Of a DNA stretch of 64,000 nucleotides, positions 16,689 through 25,612 are shown one piece after another. The stretch covers positions 62,001 through 126,000 of the forward strand of contig NZ_JACHOO010000007.1 of NCBI RefSeq assembly GCF_014199915.1, in the 5' to 3' direction. Origin of the DNA: Prosthecomicrobium pneumaticum (GTDB taxonomy: Bacteria; Pseudomonadota; Alphaproteobacteria; Rhizobiales; Kaistiaceae). The position numbers were made by a program, and so were the translations under genes. The notes under the pieces are model-generated. The model was not told where the DNA came from, did not search any database, and was given only the letters and a program-made list of their open reading frames with translations. How positions within the stretch are numbered: the first letter of the stretch is position 1; each line of letters starts with the position of its first letter.

Positions 16689-17507
16689 ATGCTCGACCAG
16701 TTCCACCGCCGCGCCACCGGCCGGACGCTCGTGATGGGCGTGGTCAACGTCACGCCGGACAGCTTTTCCGACGGCGGCGACTTTGCCGACGCCGAGGCGG
16801 CGATCGCGCACGGGGTGGCGCTCGCCGCGGAAGGCGCAGACATTCTCGACGTCGGCGGGGAATCGACGCGGCCGGGGGCCACCGAGGTCGACGCCGAGAC
16901 CGAATGCCGCCGCATCCTGCCGGTCATCGCAGGGCTCGCCCGGCGGACCGCGGTGACCCTCTCGGTCGATACCTACAAGGCTGCGGTCGCGGAGGCGGCG
17001 CTCGCCGCCGGGGCGCGGATCATCAACGATGTCTGGGGGTTGCAACGCGAGCCCGAGATCGCCCCAATCGCGGCGGCGCACGGCGCGGCGGTGGTCGCGA
17101 GCCATTGGGAGCGGGAGGCGCGCACGCCCGCCACCATCCTCGACGCCGTGCTCCGCTTCTTCGAGCGTTCGCTCGCCATCGCCCGCCGGGCCGGAGTTCC
17201 CGACGATCGAATCGTGCTCGATCCCGGACTGGGCTTCAACAAGACCGGCGCCGAGAACCTCGCCCTCCTCGCGCATCTCGACCGGATCGTCGCGCTCGGC
17301 TTTCCGGTGCTGGTCGGCGCCTCGCGCAAGCGCTTCATCGGCGAGCTGACCGGAAAGCCGCCGAAGGAGCGCACCATGGGTTCGGTCGGCGCCCATGTCG
17401 TCGCAGCGACGAAGGGAGCTTCGATCGTTAGGGTGCACGACGTCGCGGCGCATCGGCAGGCGCTCTCCGTCGCCGACGCCGTTCTCGCCGCGCAGGAGCA
17501 CAGATGA
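16689..17507 (+). CDS. folP: dihydropteroate synthase FolP
   Basis: Condenses p-aminobenzoate with 6-hydroxymethyl-dihydropterin pyrophosphate in folate synthesis; the target of sulfonamides. 272 residues, usual length. Visible motifs: VMGVVNVTPDSFSDGG near residue 16 (pterin site), DVGGESTRPGA near 55 (pyrophosphate/pABA loop), DPGLGFNKT near 178 and GASRKRFIGEL near 213. It overlaps folB by four bases (ATGA). Confidence 0.96.
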   Translation: MLDQFHRRATGRTLVMGVVNVTPDSFSDGGDFADAEAAIAHGVALAAEGADILDVGGESTRPGATEVDAETECRRILPVIAGLARRTAVTLSVDTYKAAVAEAALAAGARIINDVWGLQREPEIAPIAAAHGAAVVASHWEREARTPATILDAVLRFFERSLAIARRAGVPDDRIVLDPGLGFNKTGAENLALLAHLDRIVALGFPVLVGASRKRFIGELTGKPPKERTMGSVGAHVVAATKGASIVRVHDVAAHRQALSVADAVLAAQEHR

Positions 17508-17872
17508 CCGACCGGATCCTGATCTCGGACCTTCGCTTCTTCGCCTTTCACGGCGTCTATCCCGAGGAGGAGACGCTCGGCCAGCGCTTCCGCGTCGACC
17601 TCGTGCTCGAGATCGATCTCGCCGACGCGGCCGGCAGCGACGCGGTCGACGACACGGTCAGCTATGCCGAGATCATCAAGCTCGCCGAGCGGATCACGAC
17701 CGGCCGCCGCTTCCGGCTGATCGAGGCGCTCGCCGGCGCGATCGCGCAGGAGATTCTCGACGGCTATGAGCGGGTGGCGCGCGTCACCGTGCGGGTCACC
17801 AAGCCCGAGGCGCCGGTCGCGATCGCGGTCGGCTCCGTCGCCGTCGAGATCGAACGCGCCCGCCATGGATGA
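17504..17872 (+). CDS. folB: dihydroneopterin aldolase FolB
   Basis: Converts 7,8-dihydroneopterin to 6-hydroxymethyl-dihydropterin plus glycolaldehyde, the step before FolK. 122 residues, usual length. FFAFHGVYPEEETLGQRFRV near residue 11 holds the active-site Tyr region, and VSYAEIIKL and RFRLIEALA are conserved; Lys in VRVTKPEAPV near 100 is the catalytic lysine region. Start and stop overlap folP and folK, so the three are coupled. Confidence 0.95.
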   Translation: MTDRILISDLRFFAFHGVYPEEETLGQRFRVDLVLEIDLADAAGSDAVDDTVSYAEIIKLAERITTGRRFRLIEALAGAIAQEILDGYERVARVTVRVTKPEAPVAIAVGSVAVEIERARHG

Positions 17873-18365
17873 GGCCGTTCCGACCGCGGCCCATCTCGGC
17901 CTCGGCAGCAATCTCGGCGATCGTGCGGCGGCGCTGTCGGCCGCCGTCGGCGATCTCCGGCGCGCGCCCGGTGTTTCGGTCACCCGCGTCTCCTCGCTCT
18001 ACGAGACGCCGCCCTGGGGTCCGGTGCCGCAAGGGTCTTATCTCAACGCCTGCATCGCGATCGAGACGACGCTGCCGCCCCGCGCCCTGCTCGAACTCTG
18101 CCTCGCGATCGAGCGGGCGCACGGCCGCGAGCGGCGGGTGCGCTGGGGGCCGCGCACGCTCGACATCGACGTGCTCGCCTATGGGGACAGGACGGTCGAA
18201 GCGCCCGACCTCCACATTCCGCATCCCCGGCTCACCGAGCGCGCCTTCGTGCTCGTGCCGCTCGCGGAGATCGCGCCCGACCTCGTCATCGCCGGCCGCA
18301 CCGTCGCCGATTGGCGCGCCGTCATCGATACCGAGGGTATCCACAAGCTTCAGAAAGAGCTTTAG
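17865..18365 (+). CDS. folK: 6-hydroxymethyl-7,8-dihydropterin pyrophosphokinase FolK
   Basis: Transfers pyrophosphate from ATP to hydroxymethyl-dihydropterin, supplying the FolP substrate. 166 residues from the ATG at 17865, which lies 8 bases inside the end of folB. Motifs: HLGLGSNLGDR near residue 9, ETPPWGPVPQGSYLNAC near 45, and RRVRWGPRTLDIDVLAYGD near 89 (ATP and magnesium binding). Last gene of the folate cluster. Confidence 0.95.
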   Translation: MDEAVPTAAHLGLGSNLGDRAAALSAAVGDLRRAPGVSVTRVSSLYETPPWGPVPQGSYLNACIAIETTLPPRALLELCLAIERAHGRERRVRWGPRTLDIDVLAYGDRTVEAPDLHIPHPRLTERAFVLVPLAEIAPDLVIAGRTVADWRAVIDTEGIHKLQKEL

Positions 18366-18381
18366 GAGAGATCGATTTCTC
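18366..18381 (+). terminator. weak hairpin after folK
   Basis: A short, A/T-containing inverted repeat GAGAGATCGATTTCTC lies directly after the folK stop and is followed by a pyrimidine-rich stretch (TTTCTTCCTC). Its stem has one G-U pair. It could end the folate transcript before the convergent pccB gene. Confidence 0.4.
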
Positions 18382-18397
18382 TTTCTTCCTCAATCGC

Positions 18398-19930
18398 CTA
18401 GAGTGGAATGTTGTCGTGCTTCTTCCACGGGTTCTCGAGCTGCTTGTTGCGCAGCAGACGGAGCGCCCGGGCGATCCGGCGGCGGGTCGAATGCGGCATG
18501 ATCACCTCGTCGATATAGCCGCGCTCGGCGGCGACGAAGGGTGACAGGAAGCGGTCCTCATACTCCTTCGTCCGCTCGGCGAGCTTCTCCCTGTCGCCGT
18601 TCTCGGCGCGGAAGATGATCTCGACGGCGCCCTTCGCGCCCATCACGGCGATCTGCGCCGTCGGCCAGGCATAGATGACGTCGCCGCGCAGGTGCTTCGA
18701 GGCCATCACGTCATAGGCGCCGCCATAGGCCTTGCGGGTGATCACCGTGATCTTCGGCACCGTCGCCTCGCCATAGGCGAAGAGGAGCTTCGCCCCGTGC
18801 TTGATCAGGCCGCCATATTCCTGCGCGGTCCCCGGGAGGAAGCCCGGCACGTCGACGAAGGTGACGATCGGGATCGAGAAGGCGTCGCAGAAGCGGACGA
18901 AGCGCGCGGCCTTGCGGCTCGCATCGGCATCGAGCACGCCGGCGAGCACCATCGGCTGGTTGGCGACGATGCCGACCGTGCGCCCCTCCATGCGGCCGAA
19001 GCCGGTGACGATGTTCCGGGCGAAGGCCGCCTGGATCTCGAAGAAGTCGCCCTCGTCGACGGTCTTTCCGATCAGCTCCTTGACGTCATAGGGCTTGTTC
19101 GGATTGTCGGGCACCAGCGTGTCGAGCGAGGGCTCGGCGCGGTCGGCCGGATCGACGCTCTCGATCTCGGGCAGCGGCGCGCGGTTGTTCGCGGGCAGGA
19201 AGTCGATCAGCCGGCGCATCTCGATCAGCGCCTCGACATCGTCGTCGAAGGCGCCGTCGGCGATCGAGGAGCGCGTCGTGTGCACCTTGGCTCCGCCGAG
19301 CTCTTCGGCCGTGACGCTCTCATTCGTCACCGTCTTCACCACGTCCGGCCCGGTGACGAACATGTAGCTCGTGTCGCGCACCATGAAGATGAAGTCGGTC
19401 ATCGCCGGCGAGTAGACGTCGCCGCCGGCGCAGGGTCCCATGATGACGGAGACCTGCGGGATCACGCCCGAGGCGAGCACGTTGCGCTGGAACACCTCGC
19501 CATAGCCGGCGAGCGCCGCGACGCCCTCCTGGATGCGCGCGCCGCCGGCATCGAACAGGCCGATGATCGGGGCGCCGTTCTTCAGCGCCATGTCCTGGAT
19601 CTTGGTGATCTTCTGGGCGTGCGTCTCGGAGAGGGAGCCGCCGAACACCGTGAAATCCTTGGCGAAGACATAGACGACCCGGCCGTTCACCGTGCCCCAG
19701 CCGGTGACGACGCCGTCGCCGGCGATCCGCGTCTTCGCCATGCCGAAATCGGTCGCCCGGTGCTCGACGAACATGTCGAACTCCTCGAACGAGTCCTCGT
19801 CGAGCAGCACGGCGATGCGCTCGCGCGCCGTCAGCTTCGCCTTCATGTGCTGCGCGGCGATGCGAGCCTCGCCGCCGCCGAGCCGTGCCCGGGCGCGGCG
19901 CGCCTCGAGCTCCTCCAGAATGTGTTTCAT
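18398..19930 (-). CDS. pccB: propionyl-CoA carboxylase beta (carboxyltransferase) subunit
   Basis: 510 residues from the ATG at 19930, the normal PccB length. It moves the carboxyl group from biotin on the alpha subunit to propionyl-CoA, giving methylmalonyl-CoA. The N-terminus [20 protein letters not shown] and [20 protein letters not shown] are typical of Pcc[21 protein letters not shown] and [19 protein letters not shown] form the first CoA site, and [20 protein letters not shown] and [14 protein letters not shown] the carboxyltransferase site. An in-frame start 13 codons upstream adds non-conserved residues. Its alpha subunit gene lies 5.6 kb to the left on the same strand. Confidence 0.93.
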   Translation of the reverse strand: MKHILEELEARRARARLGGGEARIAAQHMKAKLTARERIAVLLDEDSFEEFDMFVEHRATDFGMAKTRIAGDGVVTGWGTVNGRVVYVFAKDFTVFGGSLSETHAQKITKIQDMALKNGAPIIGLFDAGGARIQEGVAALAGYGEVFQRNVLASGVIPQVSVIMGPCAGGDVYSPAMTDFIFMVRDTSYMFVTGPDVVKTVTNESVTAEELGGAKVHTTRSSIADGAFDDDVEALIEMRRLIDFLPANNRAPLPEIESVDPADRAEPSLDTLVPDNPNKPYDVKELIGKTVDEGDFFEIQAAFARNIVTGFGRMEGRTVGIVANQPMVLAGVLDADASRKAARFVRFCDAFSIPIVTFVDVPGFLPGTAQEYGGLIKHGAKLLFAYGEATVPKITVITRKAYGGAYDVMASKHLRGDVIYAWPTAQIAVMGAKGAVEIIFRAENGDREKLAERTKEYEDRFLSPFVAAERGYIDEVIMPHSTRRRIARALRLLRNKQLENPWKKHDNIPL

Positions 19931-20023
19931 ACCCCGGTCCCGCACCGTCTCATGACCGATTGATAGCACCGGGCGGAGATGGCGGCGACGCTTCCTTCGA
20001 CGGATAAAACGGCCGCGGCCGGT

Positions 20024-20806
20024 TCAGCCGCCGGCGCCGAGAACGAAGGCGGCGGCGTCGAACTCGCGCCGGCGAGCGGCGCGGCGAGCGGACGCCTCTT
20101 CATCGCCCCCCCACAGGCTCGCCTGATAGTCCTCGTCGACATGCGCTGCCGTCCAGGCCGCATCGGCGCTCAGCCCGCCATGGACGAGCGCGAGCGCCAG
20201 AGCCGCCGAGCCGGTCAGCGTCGTGATCGAGGAGAGCGCGGCGAGTGCGAGCGGATCGGGATCGCCGAGCGCCCGGTCGAACAGCGGCGCCGTCTCGTCG
20301 GGCTGCGCGACATGCACCACGCCGCCGGCGAGCACGAAGCGCAGGCCGAACCGCTCGCGCAGGAAGGCGAGCGGCGGGTCCCAGTGCTCGGTCTGCAGCT
20401 CGGCGAGGCGCTGCGGCCCATCGGCCCGGTAGCAGAGGAGGTCCGAACCCGCATAGCGCACGATCTCCGCCCGCACGGCCGCCATCTCGCGCGCGACGCC
20501 GTCCAGCGCGGAATTGACGAGACGGGTGAGCGGCATCGCGGCCGGGTCGATCTCGGCGCCTTGCGCGTTCCATTCCGCGGCGAGCGCTTCGGCGATGCGG
20601 GCCTTCGCGACGGCGAGCGGCGCGCGGGCCGGGGTGCGCGCCCGGCGGCCGTCGAGCGTCAGCACGAAACCTTCCGGAGCCGGTTCATAGGCCGCTCGCT
20701 CATAGAACCGCTTCGGCCTGGCCGGCGCAGCGAGCTTGCGCGCAGTCTCGACGGGATTGCCCGTCGCCGAAGGGGTTTCGAACCAGTCGACCTCGTCCGC
20801 CTTCAT
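20024..20806 (-). CDS. ATP12-family F1-ATP synthase assembly chaperone
   Basis: 260 residues. ATP12 proteins bind the F1 alpha subunit during assembly and are found in mitochondria and alphaproteobacteria. Recognisable stretches are KRFYERAAYEPAPEGFVLTL, DGRRARTPARAPLAV, WNAQGAEIDPAAMPLTRLVN, the DLLCYRADGPQRLAELQTEH region and the C-terminal HVDEDYQASLWGGDEEA. The ATG overlaps the stop of the upstream pseudouridine synthase gene by four bases (ATGA). It belongs to a minus-strand run crcB, rluA-type, ATP12, pccB. Confidence 0.93.
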   Translation of the reverse strand: MKADEVDWFETPSATGNPVETARKLAAPARPKRFYERAAYEPAPEGFVLTLDGRRARTPARAPLAVAKARIAEALAAEWNAQGAEIDPAAMPLTRLVNSALDGVAREMAAVRAEIVRYAGSDLLCYRADGPQRLAELQTEHWDPPLAFLRERFGLRFVLAGGVVHVAQPDETAPLFDRALGDPDPLALAALSSITTLTGSAALALALVHGGLSADAAWTAAHVDEDYQASLWGGDEEASARRAARRREFDAAAFVLGAGG

Positions 20807-21813
20807 TCGTCCTCCACCGCCTCGTCGGCCTCGTCGCCCATGGTCGCGTCGAAACCGAGCAGATTCCAGCTCTGCTTCATATGGGGCGGCAGAGGCGCGG
20901 TGACATCGAGAATGCCGCCGGCGGGGTGCGGGATGACGATGCGGCGGGCGTGCAAATGGAGTTTCTGCTGCATGCCGCCCGGAAAGGTCCAGTTCGAATC
21001 GGCCTCGAAATATTTCGGATCGCCGATGATCGGATGGCCGATATGGGCGGCATGGGCGCGCAACTGGTGCGTCCGGCCGGTGACGGGCCGCATGGTCAGC
21101 CAGGCGAGATTCTGGCCCGCCTGGTCGACGACGCTGTAGAGCGAGACGGCGTGGCTGGCATCCTCCTCGCCGTGCTTCGCCACCTTCATCCGCTCGTCGC
21201 CGGGACCGCCCTCCTTGGCGAGCCAGGTCGAAATGCGGCCCTGCCGGGGCTTCGGGACGCCCTTGACCAGCGCCCAATAGACCTTGCGCGTGGTGCGCGC
21301 CCGGAAGGCGCCGGCGAGCTTCGAAGCCGCGAGCCGGGTACGGGCGACGACGAGCACGCCGGAGGTGTCGCGGTCGAGCCGGTGGACCAGCCGCGGCTTC
21401 TGGCCCTTCCGGTCGCGGAAGACCTCGAGCATGCCGTCGATATGGGTCGAGAGGCCGGAGCCGCCCTGCACGGCGAGGCCGGGCGGTTTGTTGAAGACGA
21501 AGACGTGCTCGTCCTCGTGCAGGATCATGTCGCGCAGCGCCTTTTCCGCGCCGCCGGGCGCGATCGCGCCCGGCTTCGCCTCATAGGCGCTGTTGCCCGC
21601 CTCGTCCGTGCCGAGCGGGGGAATGCGGATCGCCATGCCGGGGTCGACGCGATCGCTCGTCTTCGCCCGCGCACCATCGACGCGAACCTGGCCGGAACGC
21701 AGCAGCTTCTGCAGATGACCGAAAGAAAGGCCCGGATAGTGCTGCTTGAACCATCGGTCGAGCCGCATCCCGGCCTCGTCCGGCTTCACCACACGCGTGA
21801 CGACACCCGCCAT
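20803..21813 (-). CDS. RluA-family ribosomal RNA pseudouridine synthase (RluC-like)
   Basis: 336 residues, two domains. An S4-like RNA-binding domain covers residues 13-75 (LDRWFKQHYPGLSFGHLQKLLRSGQVRVDG, shown here only as landmarks at 21705-21780). The catalytic domain begins at FVFNKPPGLAVQGG and contains HRLDRDTSGVLVVAR, where the Asp is catalytic. RPVTGRTHQLRAHAAHIGHP is the third conserved motif. The RluC/RluD branch modifies 23S rRNA; the exact site is not readable. Four-base overlap with the downstream ATP12 gene. Confidence 0.93.
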   Translation of the reverse strand: MAGVVTRVVKPDEAGMRLDRWFKQHYPGLSFGHLQKLLRSGQVRVDGARAKTSDRVDPGMAIRIPPLGTDEAGNSAYEAKPGAIAPGGAEKALRDMILHEDEHVFVFNKPPGLAVQGGSGLSTHIDGMLEVFRDRKGQKPRLVHRLDRDTSGVLVVARTRLAASKLAGAFRARTTRKVYWALVKGVPKPRQGRISTWLAKEGGPGDERMKVAKHGEEDASHAVSLYSVVDQAGQNLAWLTMRPVTGRTHQLRAHAAHIGHPIIGDPKYFEADSNWTFPGGMQQKLHLHARRIVIPHPAGGILDVTAPLPPHMKQSWNLLGFDATMGDEADEAVEDE

Positions 21814-21848
21814 CGATTTTTCATCCTCTTCGGGCCGGCGTCATAGCA

Positions 21849-22229
21849 TCAGGCGAGCGTCCTTACGAGGGCAAGGCCCAGAAACACCGCCGCGATGGCC
21901 CCGAGCACCGAGACGAGAACATAGAGGATCGCAGAAGGTGCCGCGCCGCGTTCGAGAAGTACCGCGACATCGAGCGAGAAGGCGGAGAAGGTGGTGAAGC
22001 CGCCGAGCACGCCGGTGGCGAGGAAGAGACGGGCCCCTTGCGTCCAGCCCTCACCGGCCTTCAGCGCCAGCCAGCCGGCGAGCAGCCCCATCAGGAAACA
22101 GCCGAGAAGGTTGATCACCATCGTGCCGAAGGGGAAGTCCGGCCCGGCGAGACGCATCGCCAGCGTGTTGACGCCGTGACGGGCAGCGCCGCCGATGCCG
22201 GCGCCGAGGAAGACGATGAGGAAGGGCAT
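21849..22229 (-). CDS. crcB: fluoride ion channel CrcB (Fluc)
   Basis: 126 residues with four membrane helices. GAGIGGAARHGVNTLAMR near residue 8 and GTMVINLLGCFLMGLLAGW near 36 (with the conserved Asn and Gly), then GVLGGFTTFSAFSLDV near 73, are the Fluc signatures, the last carrying the Phe-box and Thr/Ser of the fluoride path. Works as an antiparallel dimer exporting fluoride. Start at the ATG at 22229; no fluoride riboswitch is seen upstream. Confidence 0.94.
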   Translation of the reverse strand: MPFLIVFLGAGIGGAARHGVNTLAMRLAGPDFPFGTMVINLLGCFLMGLLAGWLALKAGEGWTQGARLFLATGVLGGFTTFSAFSLDVAVLLERGAAPSAILYVLVSVLGAIAAVFLGLALVRTLA

Positions 22230-22322
22230 GGCGGCTCTCGGAAACGACGAGCGGGGAAGACAGGGAGGCGACGACATCCTATACCGCTCGCCGCCCCACA
22301 GGACCGAAATCGACCGCTGCCG

Positions 22323-23561
22323 ATGATCGCACCCCCGCATCCCGCCCCTCGCCGCACCGTCGCGATCGTCGGCGCCGGACCGGCCGGCCTCGCCGCCGCG
22401 GAGCGGCTCGCCATGGCGGGTCATGCGGTCACCGTCTACGACCGCATGCCGTCCGCCGGACGGAAGTTCCTGATGGCCGGACGCGGCGGGCTCAACCTCA
22501 CCCATTCCGAGCCGCTCGATGCCTTTCTCGGCCGCTATGGCGCGGCGCGGGGCTGGCTCGAGCCGATGATCGCGGCATTTCCGCCCGACGCGCTGCGCGC
22601 CTGGGCGGACGGGCTCGGCGCCGAGACCTTCGTCGGATCGAGCGGCCGGGTGTTCCCGAAGGCGATGAAGGCCTCGCCGCTGCTGCGCGCCTGGCTCGCC
22701 CGGCTCGGCGGTCTCGGAGTCGGAATCGCGACACGGCGGACGTTCCTCGGCTGGGACGAGACGGGCGCCCTGCTCTTTCGCGGGCCCGACGGCACGACAG
22801 AAGCGGTCGCCGCCGATGCGACGCTGCTTGCGCTCGGCGGGGCGAGCTGGCCCCGGCTCGGCTCGGACGGCGGCTGGGCGCCCCTGCTCGCGGAACGCGG
22901 CGTCGCGATCGCGCGGCTCCGGCCCGCCAATGCCGGCGTCCGCATCGACTGGAGCACGACCTTCGCCGAGCGCTTCGCCGGCGCGCCCGTGAAATCCGCC
23001 GCCTTCCTCCATGTCGGGCGGCGGCTCCGCGGCGAGGCGGTGGTTACCGCGACGGGCCTCGAAGGCGGCACGATCTATACGCTCTTCCCGGCGCTCCGCG
23101 ACGCCGTCGAGACCGGGAGGACCGCGACGCTGACGCTCGATCTCGCGCCCGATCTCCCGTTGGAAACGCTCGTCACGCGCCTCGCCGCCCGGCCGGCGGC
23201 CGAATCGCTCTCCAACCGGCTGCGCAAAGCCGCGCATCTCGCGCCGGTTTCGGTGGGGCTGCTGCGCGAGGCGGCAGGCAACACGCCGCCGAAATCGGCC
23301 GACGCGCTCGCGGCGCTCGTCAAGGCGGCGCCGTTTCGCCTCACGGGCGTCGCACCGATCGAGCGGGCGATCTCGACTGCCGGCGGCATCGCCCGGGAGG
23401 CGGTGGACGGGCGGCTCATGCTCACCGCCCTCCCGGGCACCTTCGTCGCCGGGGAAATGCTCGACTGGGAGGCGCCGACCGGCGGCTATCTGCTGCAGGC
23501 GTCGTTCGCCTCGGGCCTCTGGGCGGCCGAAGGCATCATCGCGCGGCTCGGCGCCGGCTGA
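22323..23561 (+). CDS. FAD-dependent oxidoreductase / flavoprotein, HI0933-like (TIGR03862 type)
   Basis: 412 residues. The N-terminal dinucleotide-binding motif VAIVGAGPAGLAAAERLAMA (residue 13 on) is followed by VYDRMPSAGRKFLMAGRGGLN, typical of the HI0933 / BaiN family. LALGGASWPRLGSDG and the C-terminal STAGGIAREAV, FVAGEMLDWEAPTGGYLLQ and FASGLWAA stretches bind FAD. Members of this family are flavoproteins of unclear biological role; some act on unsaturated bonds. Divergent from crcB, with 93 bases between the starts. Confidence 0.88.
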   Translation: MIAPPHPAPRRTVAIVGAGPAGLAAAERLAMAGHAVTVYDRMPSAGRKFLMAGRGGLNLTHSEPLDAFLGRYGAARGWLEPMIAAFPPDALRAWADGLGAETFVGSSGRVFPKAMKASPLLRAWLARLGGLGVGIATRRTFLGWDETGALLFRGPDGTTEAVAADATLLALGGASWPRLGSDGGWAPLLAERGVAIARLRPANAGVRIDWSTTFAERFAGAPVKSAAFLHVGRRLRGEAVVTATGLEGGTIYTLFPALRDAVETGRTATLTLDLAPDLPLETLVTRLAARPAAESLSNRLRKAAHLAPVSVGLLREAAGNTPPKSADALAALVKAAPFRLTGVAPIERAISTAGGIAREAVDGRLMLTALPGTFVAGEMLDWEAPTGGYLLQASFASGLWAAEGIIARLGAG

Positions 23562-23565
23562 GCGC

Positions 23566-23952
23566 TCACCATAGCCGCGACACACCGAAGGCGTCGAAGA
23601 CCGTTTCGTTGGACACGAGCACCATCTCCTCGGCGAGCGCCTGCGCGATCAGCATGCGGTCGAACGGATCCCTGTGCTCGCCGGGCATCGAGCCGGCACG
23701 GCGGCCGTGTTCGAAGCTGATCGGAAGCAGCTCGAAGCCTTCCGCTTGGATCTCTTCCGCCAGCCGCCCGACGACGGACGCGACGGAAGGCAGTTTGCCC
23801 CTTCGCACCTTGGTCGTCATCTCCCAAGCCGTCGCGGCACTCACGAACACCGTATTCTCCGGGTCGCCGATCGCCGCCTCGGCCCGAAGGGACAGTCGCT
23901 CACTGTCCTCGAGCCACCAGATCAACGCGTGCGTGTCGAGCAGCAGTCTCAA
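23566..23952 (-). CDS. type II VapC-like PIN-domain toxin
   Basis: 128 residues. PIN-domain active-site residues visible: D6 (LLLDTHALIWW), E44 (ATAWEM), D95 and D98 (RDPFDRMLIAQA). The end VSNETVFDAFGVSRLW is the standard C-terminus of this VapC branch. A ribonuclease toxin held in check by the Phd-like antitoxin encoded just upstream, whose stop overlaps this start by four bases (ATGA). It ends 5 bases from the convergent flavoprotein gene. Confidence 0.9.
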   Translation of the reverse strand: MRLLLDTHALIWWLEDSERLSLRAEAAIGDPENTVFVSAATAWEMTTKVRRGKLPSVASVVGRLAEEIQAEGFELLPISFEHGRRAGSMPGEHRDPFDRMLIAQALAEEMVLVSNETVFDAFGVSRLW

Positions 23953-24212
23953 TCCGGATCGTTCCAGGCTCTGAGTTCGTCATCCGGAAGCGGATCAAAG
24001 AAGGAATCGTCCAGATGGATGAGGCCTTTCAGACGTCCGGGCCGCCGCCGCGGCCGATCATCTGTGAGCGGTTCGGCCGCCGATTCAGGGATCGGCACGA
24101 GCCTCGCGACGGGCTCGCTTCCCTTCGCGATCACCACCTCGCCGCCGGCGCGCACGGTCTCGATCAGCGCGGCGAGGTCGGCCTTCGCCTTCTCGATGGT
24201 GACGGTCGTCAT
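23949..24212 (-). CDS. Phd/YefM-like antitoxin
   Basis: 87 residues from the ATG at 24212, which has an AAGGAGGG ribosome binding site. MTTVTIEKAKADLAALIETV and EVVIAKGSEPVARLVPIPES match the Phd/YefM fold, where the N-terminal half binds DNA. The C-terminal stretch (LTDDRPRRRPGRLKGLIHLD, FFDPLPDDELRAW) is the toxin-binding tail seen in VapB partners of this VapC branch. It would repress its own promoter with the toxin. Confidence 0.87.
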   Translation of the reverse strand: MTTVTIEKAKADLAALIETVRAGGEVVIAKGSEPVARLVPIPESAAEPLTDDRPRRRPGRLKGLIHLDDSFFDPLPDDELRAWNDPD

Positions 24213-24239
24213 GCTGCGCCCTCCTTGTCGGCCTGCGCT

Positions 24240-24251
24240 CCTCGCTCGAGG
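24240..24251. promoter_or_regulatory. small inverted repeat upstream of the second toxin-antitoxin pair
   Basis: CCTCG-CT-CGAGG lies 28 bases before the antitoxin start, inside the 87-base gap after rarA. Phd-like antitoxins bind short dyads at such positions, so it is a candidate operator. The repeat is short enough to occur by chance in this G/C-rich DNA. Confidence 0.3.
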
Positions 24252-24299
24252 TAAGCACTCGGCCACCGGAACAGCAAGCGGCAGGCGGCTCGCGAACCT

Positions 24300-25610
24300 T
24301 CAGGGCTCTCCCCGCTCCTTCCTGAGCTTCGCCCAATAATCCATCCGCTTGCGGATCTCGCGCTCGAAGCCGCGCTCGGCGGGAGCATAGAAGCTCTGCC
24401 GGCCGAGCGCCTCGGGAAAATAGTTCTGGCCGGAAAAGGCGTCGGGCTCGTCGTGATCGTAGCGATAGCCCGCACCATAGCCCTCGCCCTTCATGAGCTT
24501 GGTCGGCGCGTTGAGGATGGTCTTCGGCGGCACGAGGGAGCCGGCCGACTTGGCGGTCGCCATCGCGGCCTTGTAGGCGGTATAGAGCGCGTTCGATTTC
24601 GGCGCGGTGGCGAGATAGACGGCGGCCTGCGCGAGCGCGAGCTCCCCTTCCGGACTGCCGAGATAGTCATAGGCGTCCTTCGCGGCATTGGCGATGCCGA
24701 GCGCCTGCGGGTCGGCGAGGCCGATGTCCTCGACCGCCATCCGGACAAGCCGGCGGCCGAGATAGAGCGGGTCCTCGCCGGCGTCGAGCATGCGGCAGAG
24801 ATAATAGAGCGCCGCATCGGGGTCGGAGCCGCGCACGCTCTTGTGCAGCGCCGAGATCAGATTGTAGTGGCCGTCCTGGCTCTTGTCGTAGATCGGCGCG
24901 CGCCGCTGCACGATCGCCTGCAGCGCCGCGGCGTCGAACACCTCGTCCGCCCGCGCCGCGCGCCAGACCTCCTCGGCGAGCGTCAGCGCGGCACGGCCGT
25001 CGCCGTCGGCCATCCGAACCAGCGCGGCGCGCGCCGTCTCGTCGAGCGGCAGCGGCCGGCCCTCGATCGCCTCGGCGCGCGCGAGAAGCTGGGCGATCGC
25101 CGCCTCGCCGAGCGGCTGGAAGACCAGCACGCGGGCGCGCGACAGCAGCGCGGCATTGAGCTCGAAGGACGGGTTCTCGGTCGTCGCGCCGACGAGCGTC
25201 ACCGTGCCGTCCTCCATAACGGGCAGGAAGCTGTCCTGCTGCGCCCGGTTGAAGCGGTGGATCTCGTCGACGAAGAGCAGCGTGCCCTGGCCGATCGCCC
25301 GCCGGCCACGCGCCTGCTCGAACACCTTCTTCAGTTCCGCGACACCCGAGAAGATCGCCGAGATCTGCTCGAAATGCAGGTCCGTCTCGCGGGCGAGCAG
25401 GCGCGCGACGGTGGTCTTGCCGGTGCCGGGCGGCCCCCAGAAGATCATCGAGCCGAGCGAGCCCGAGCGCAGCATGCGGCCGAGCGCGCCGTCGGGGCCG
25501 ACGAGATGGTCCTGCCCGACGACATCGGCGAGCTTCTCCGGCCGCATGCGGTCGGCGAGCGGCCGCGGCGCCGCCTTCTCCATGCCCGCGGCCTCGAAGA
25601 GGTTCGCCAC
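24300..25610 (-). CDS. rarA: replication-associated recombination protein A (RarA/MgsA), AAA+ ATPase
   Basis: 436 residues from the GTG at 25610. A AAA+ ATPase related to clamp-loader subunits and RuvB that acts at stalled forks. PLADRMRPEKLADVVGQDHL leads in; Walker A is GPPGTGKTT, Walker B LLFVDEIHRFN, sensor 1 VGATTENPSFELN, and arginine finger region LLSRARVLVFQPL. The C-terminal part (SALHKSVRGSDPDAALYYL, and PEALGRQSFYAPAERG at the very end) is the tetramerisation and MgsA-specific domain. The GTG is three bases below the stop of the upstream protease gene; an ATG nine codons later is an alternative that would remove a conserved leader. Confidence 0.93.
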   Translation of the reverse strand: MANLFEAAGMEKAAPRPLADRMRPEKLADVVGQDHLVGPDGALGRMLRSGSLGSMIFWGPPGTGKTTVARLLARETDLHFEQISAIFSGVAELKKVFEQARGRRAIGQGTLLFVDEIHRFNRAQQDSFLPVMEDGTVTLVGATTENPSFELNAALLSRARVLVFQPLGEAAIAQLLARAEAIEGRPLPLDETARAALVRMADGDGRAALTLAEEVWRAARADEVFDAAALQAIVQRRAPIYDKSQDGHYNLISALHKSVRGSDPDAALYYLCRMLDAGEDPLYLGRRLVRMAVEDIGLADPQALGIANAAKDAYDYLGSPEGELALAQAAVYLATAPKSNALYTAYKAAMATAKSAGSLVPPKTILNAPTKLMKGEGYGAGYRYDHDEPDAFSGQNYFPEALGRQSFYAPAERGFEREIRKRMDYWAKLRKERGEP

Positions 25611-25612
25611 CG

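Noticed and set aside
22230-22322. Possible fluoride riboswitch upstream of crcB
   Set aside because: The 93-base gap was read for the conserved pseudoknot elements; none matched, and the flavoprotein start occupies the far end.
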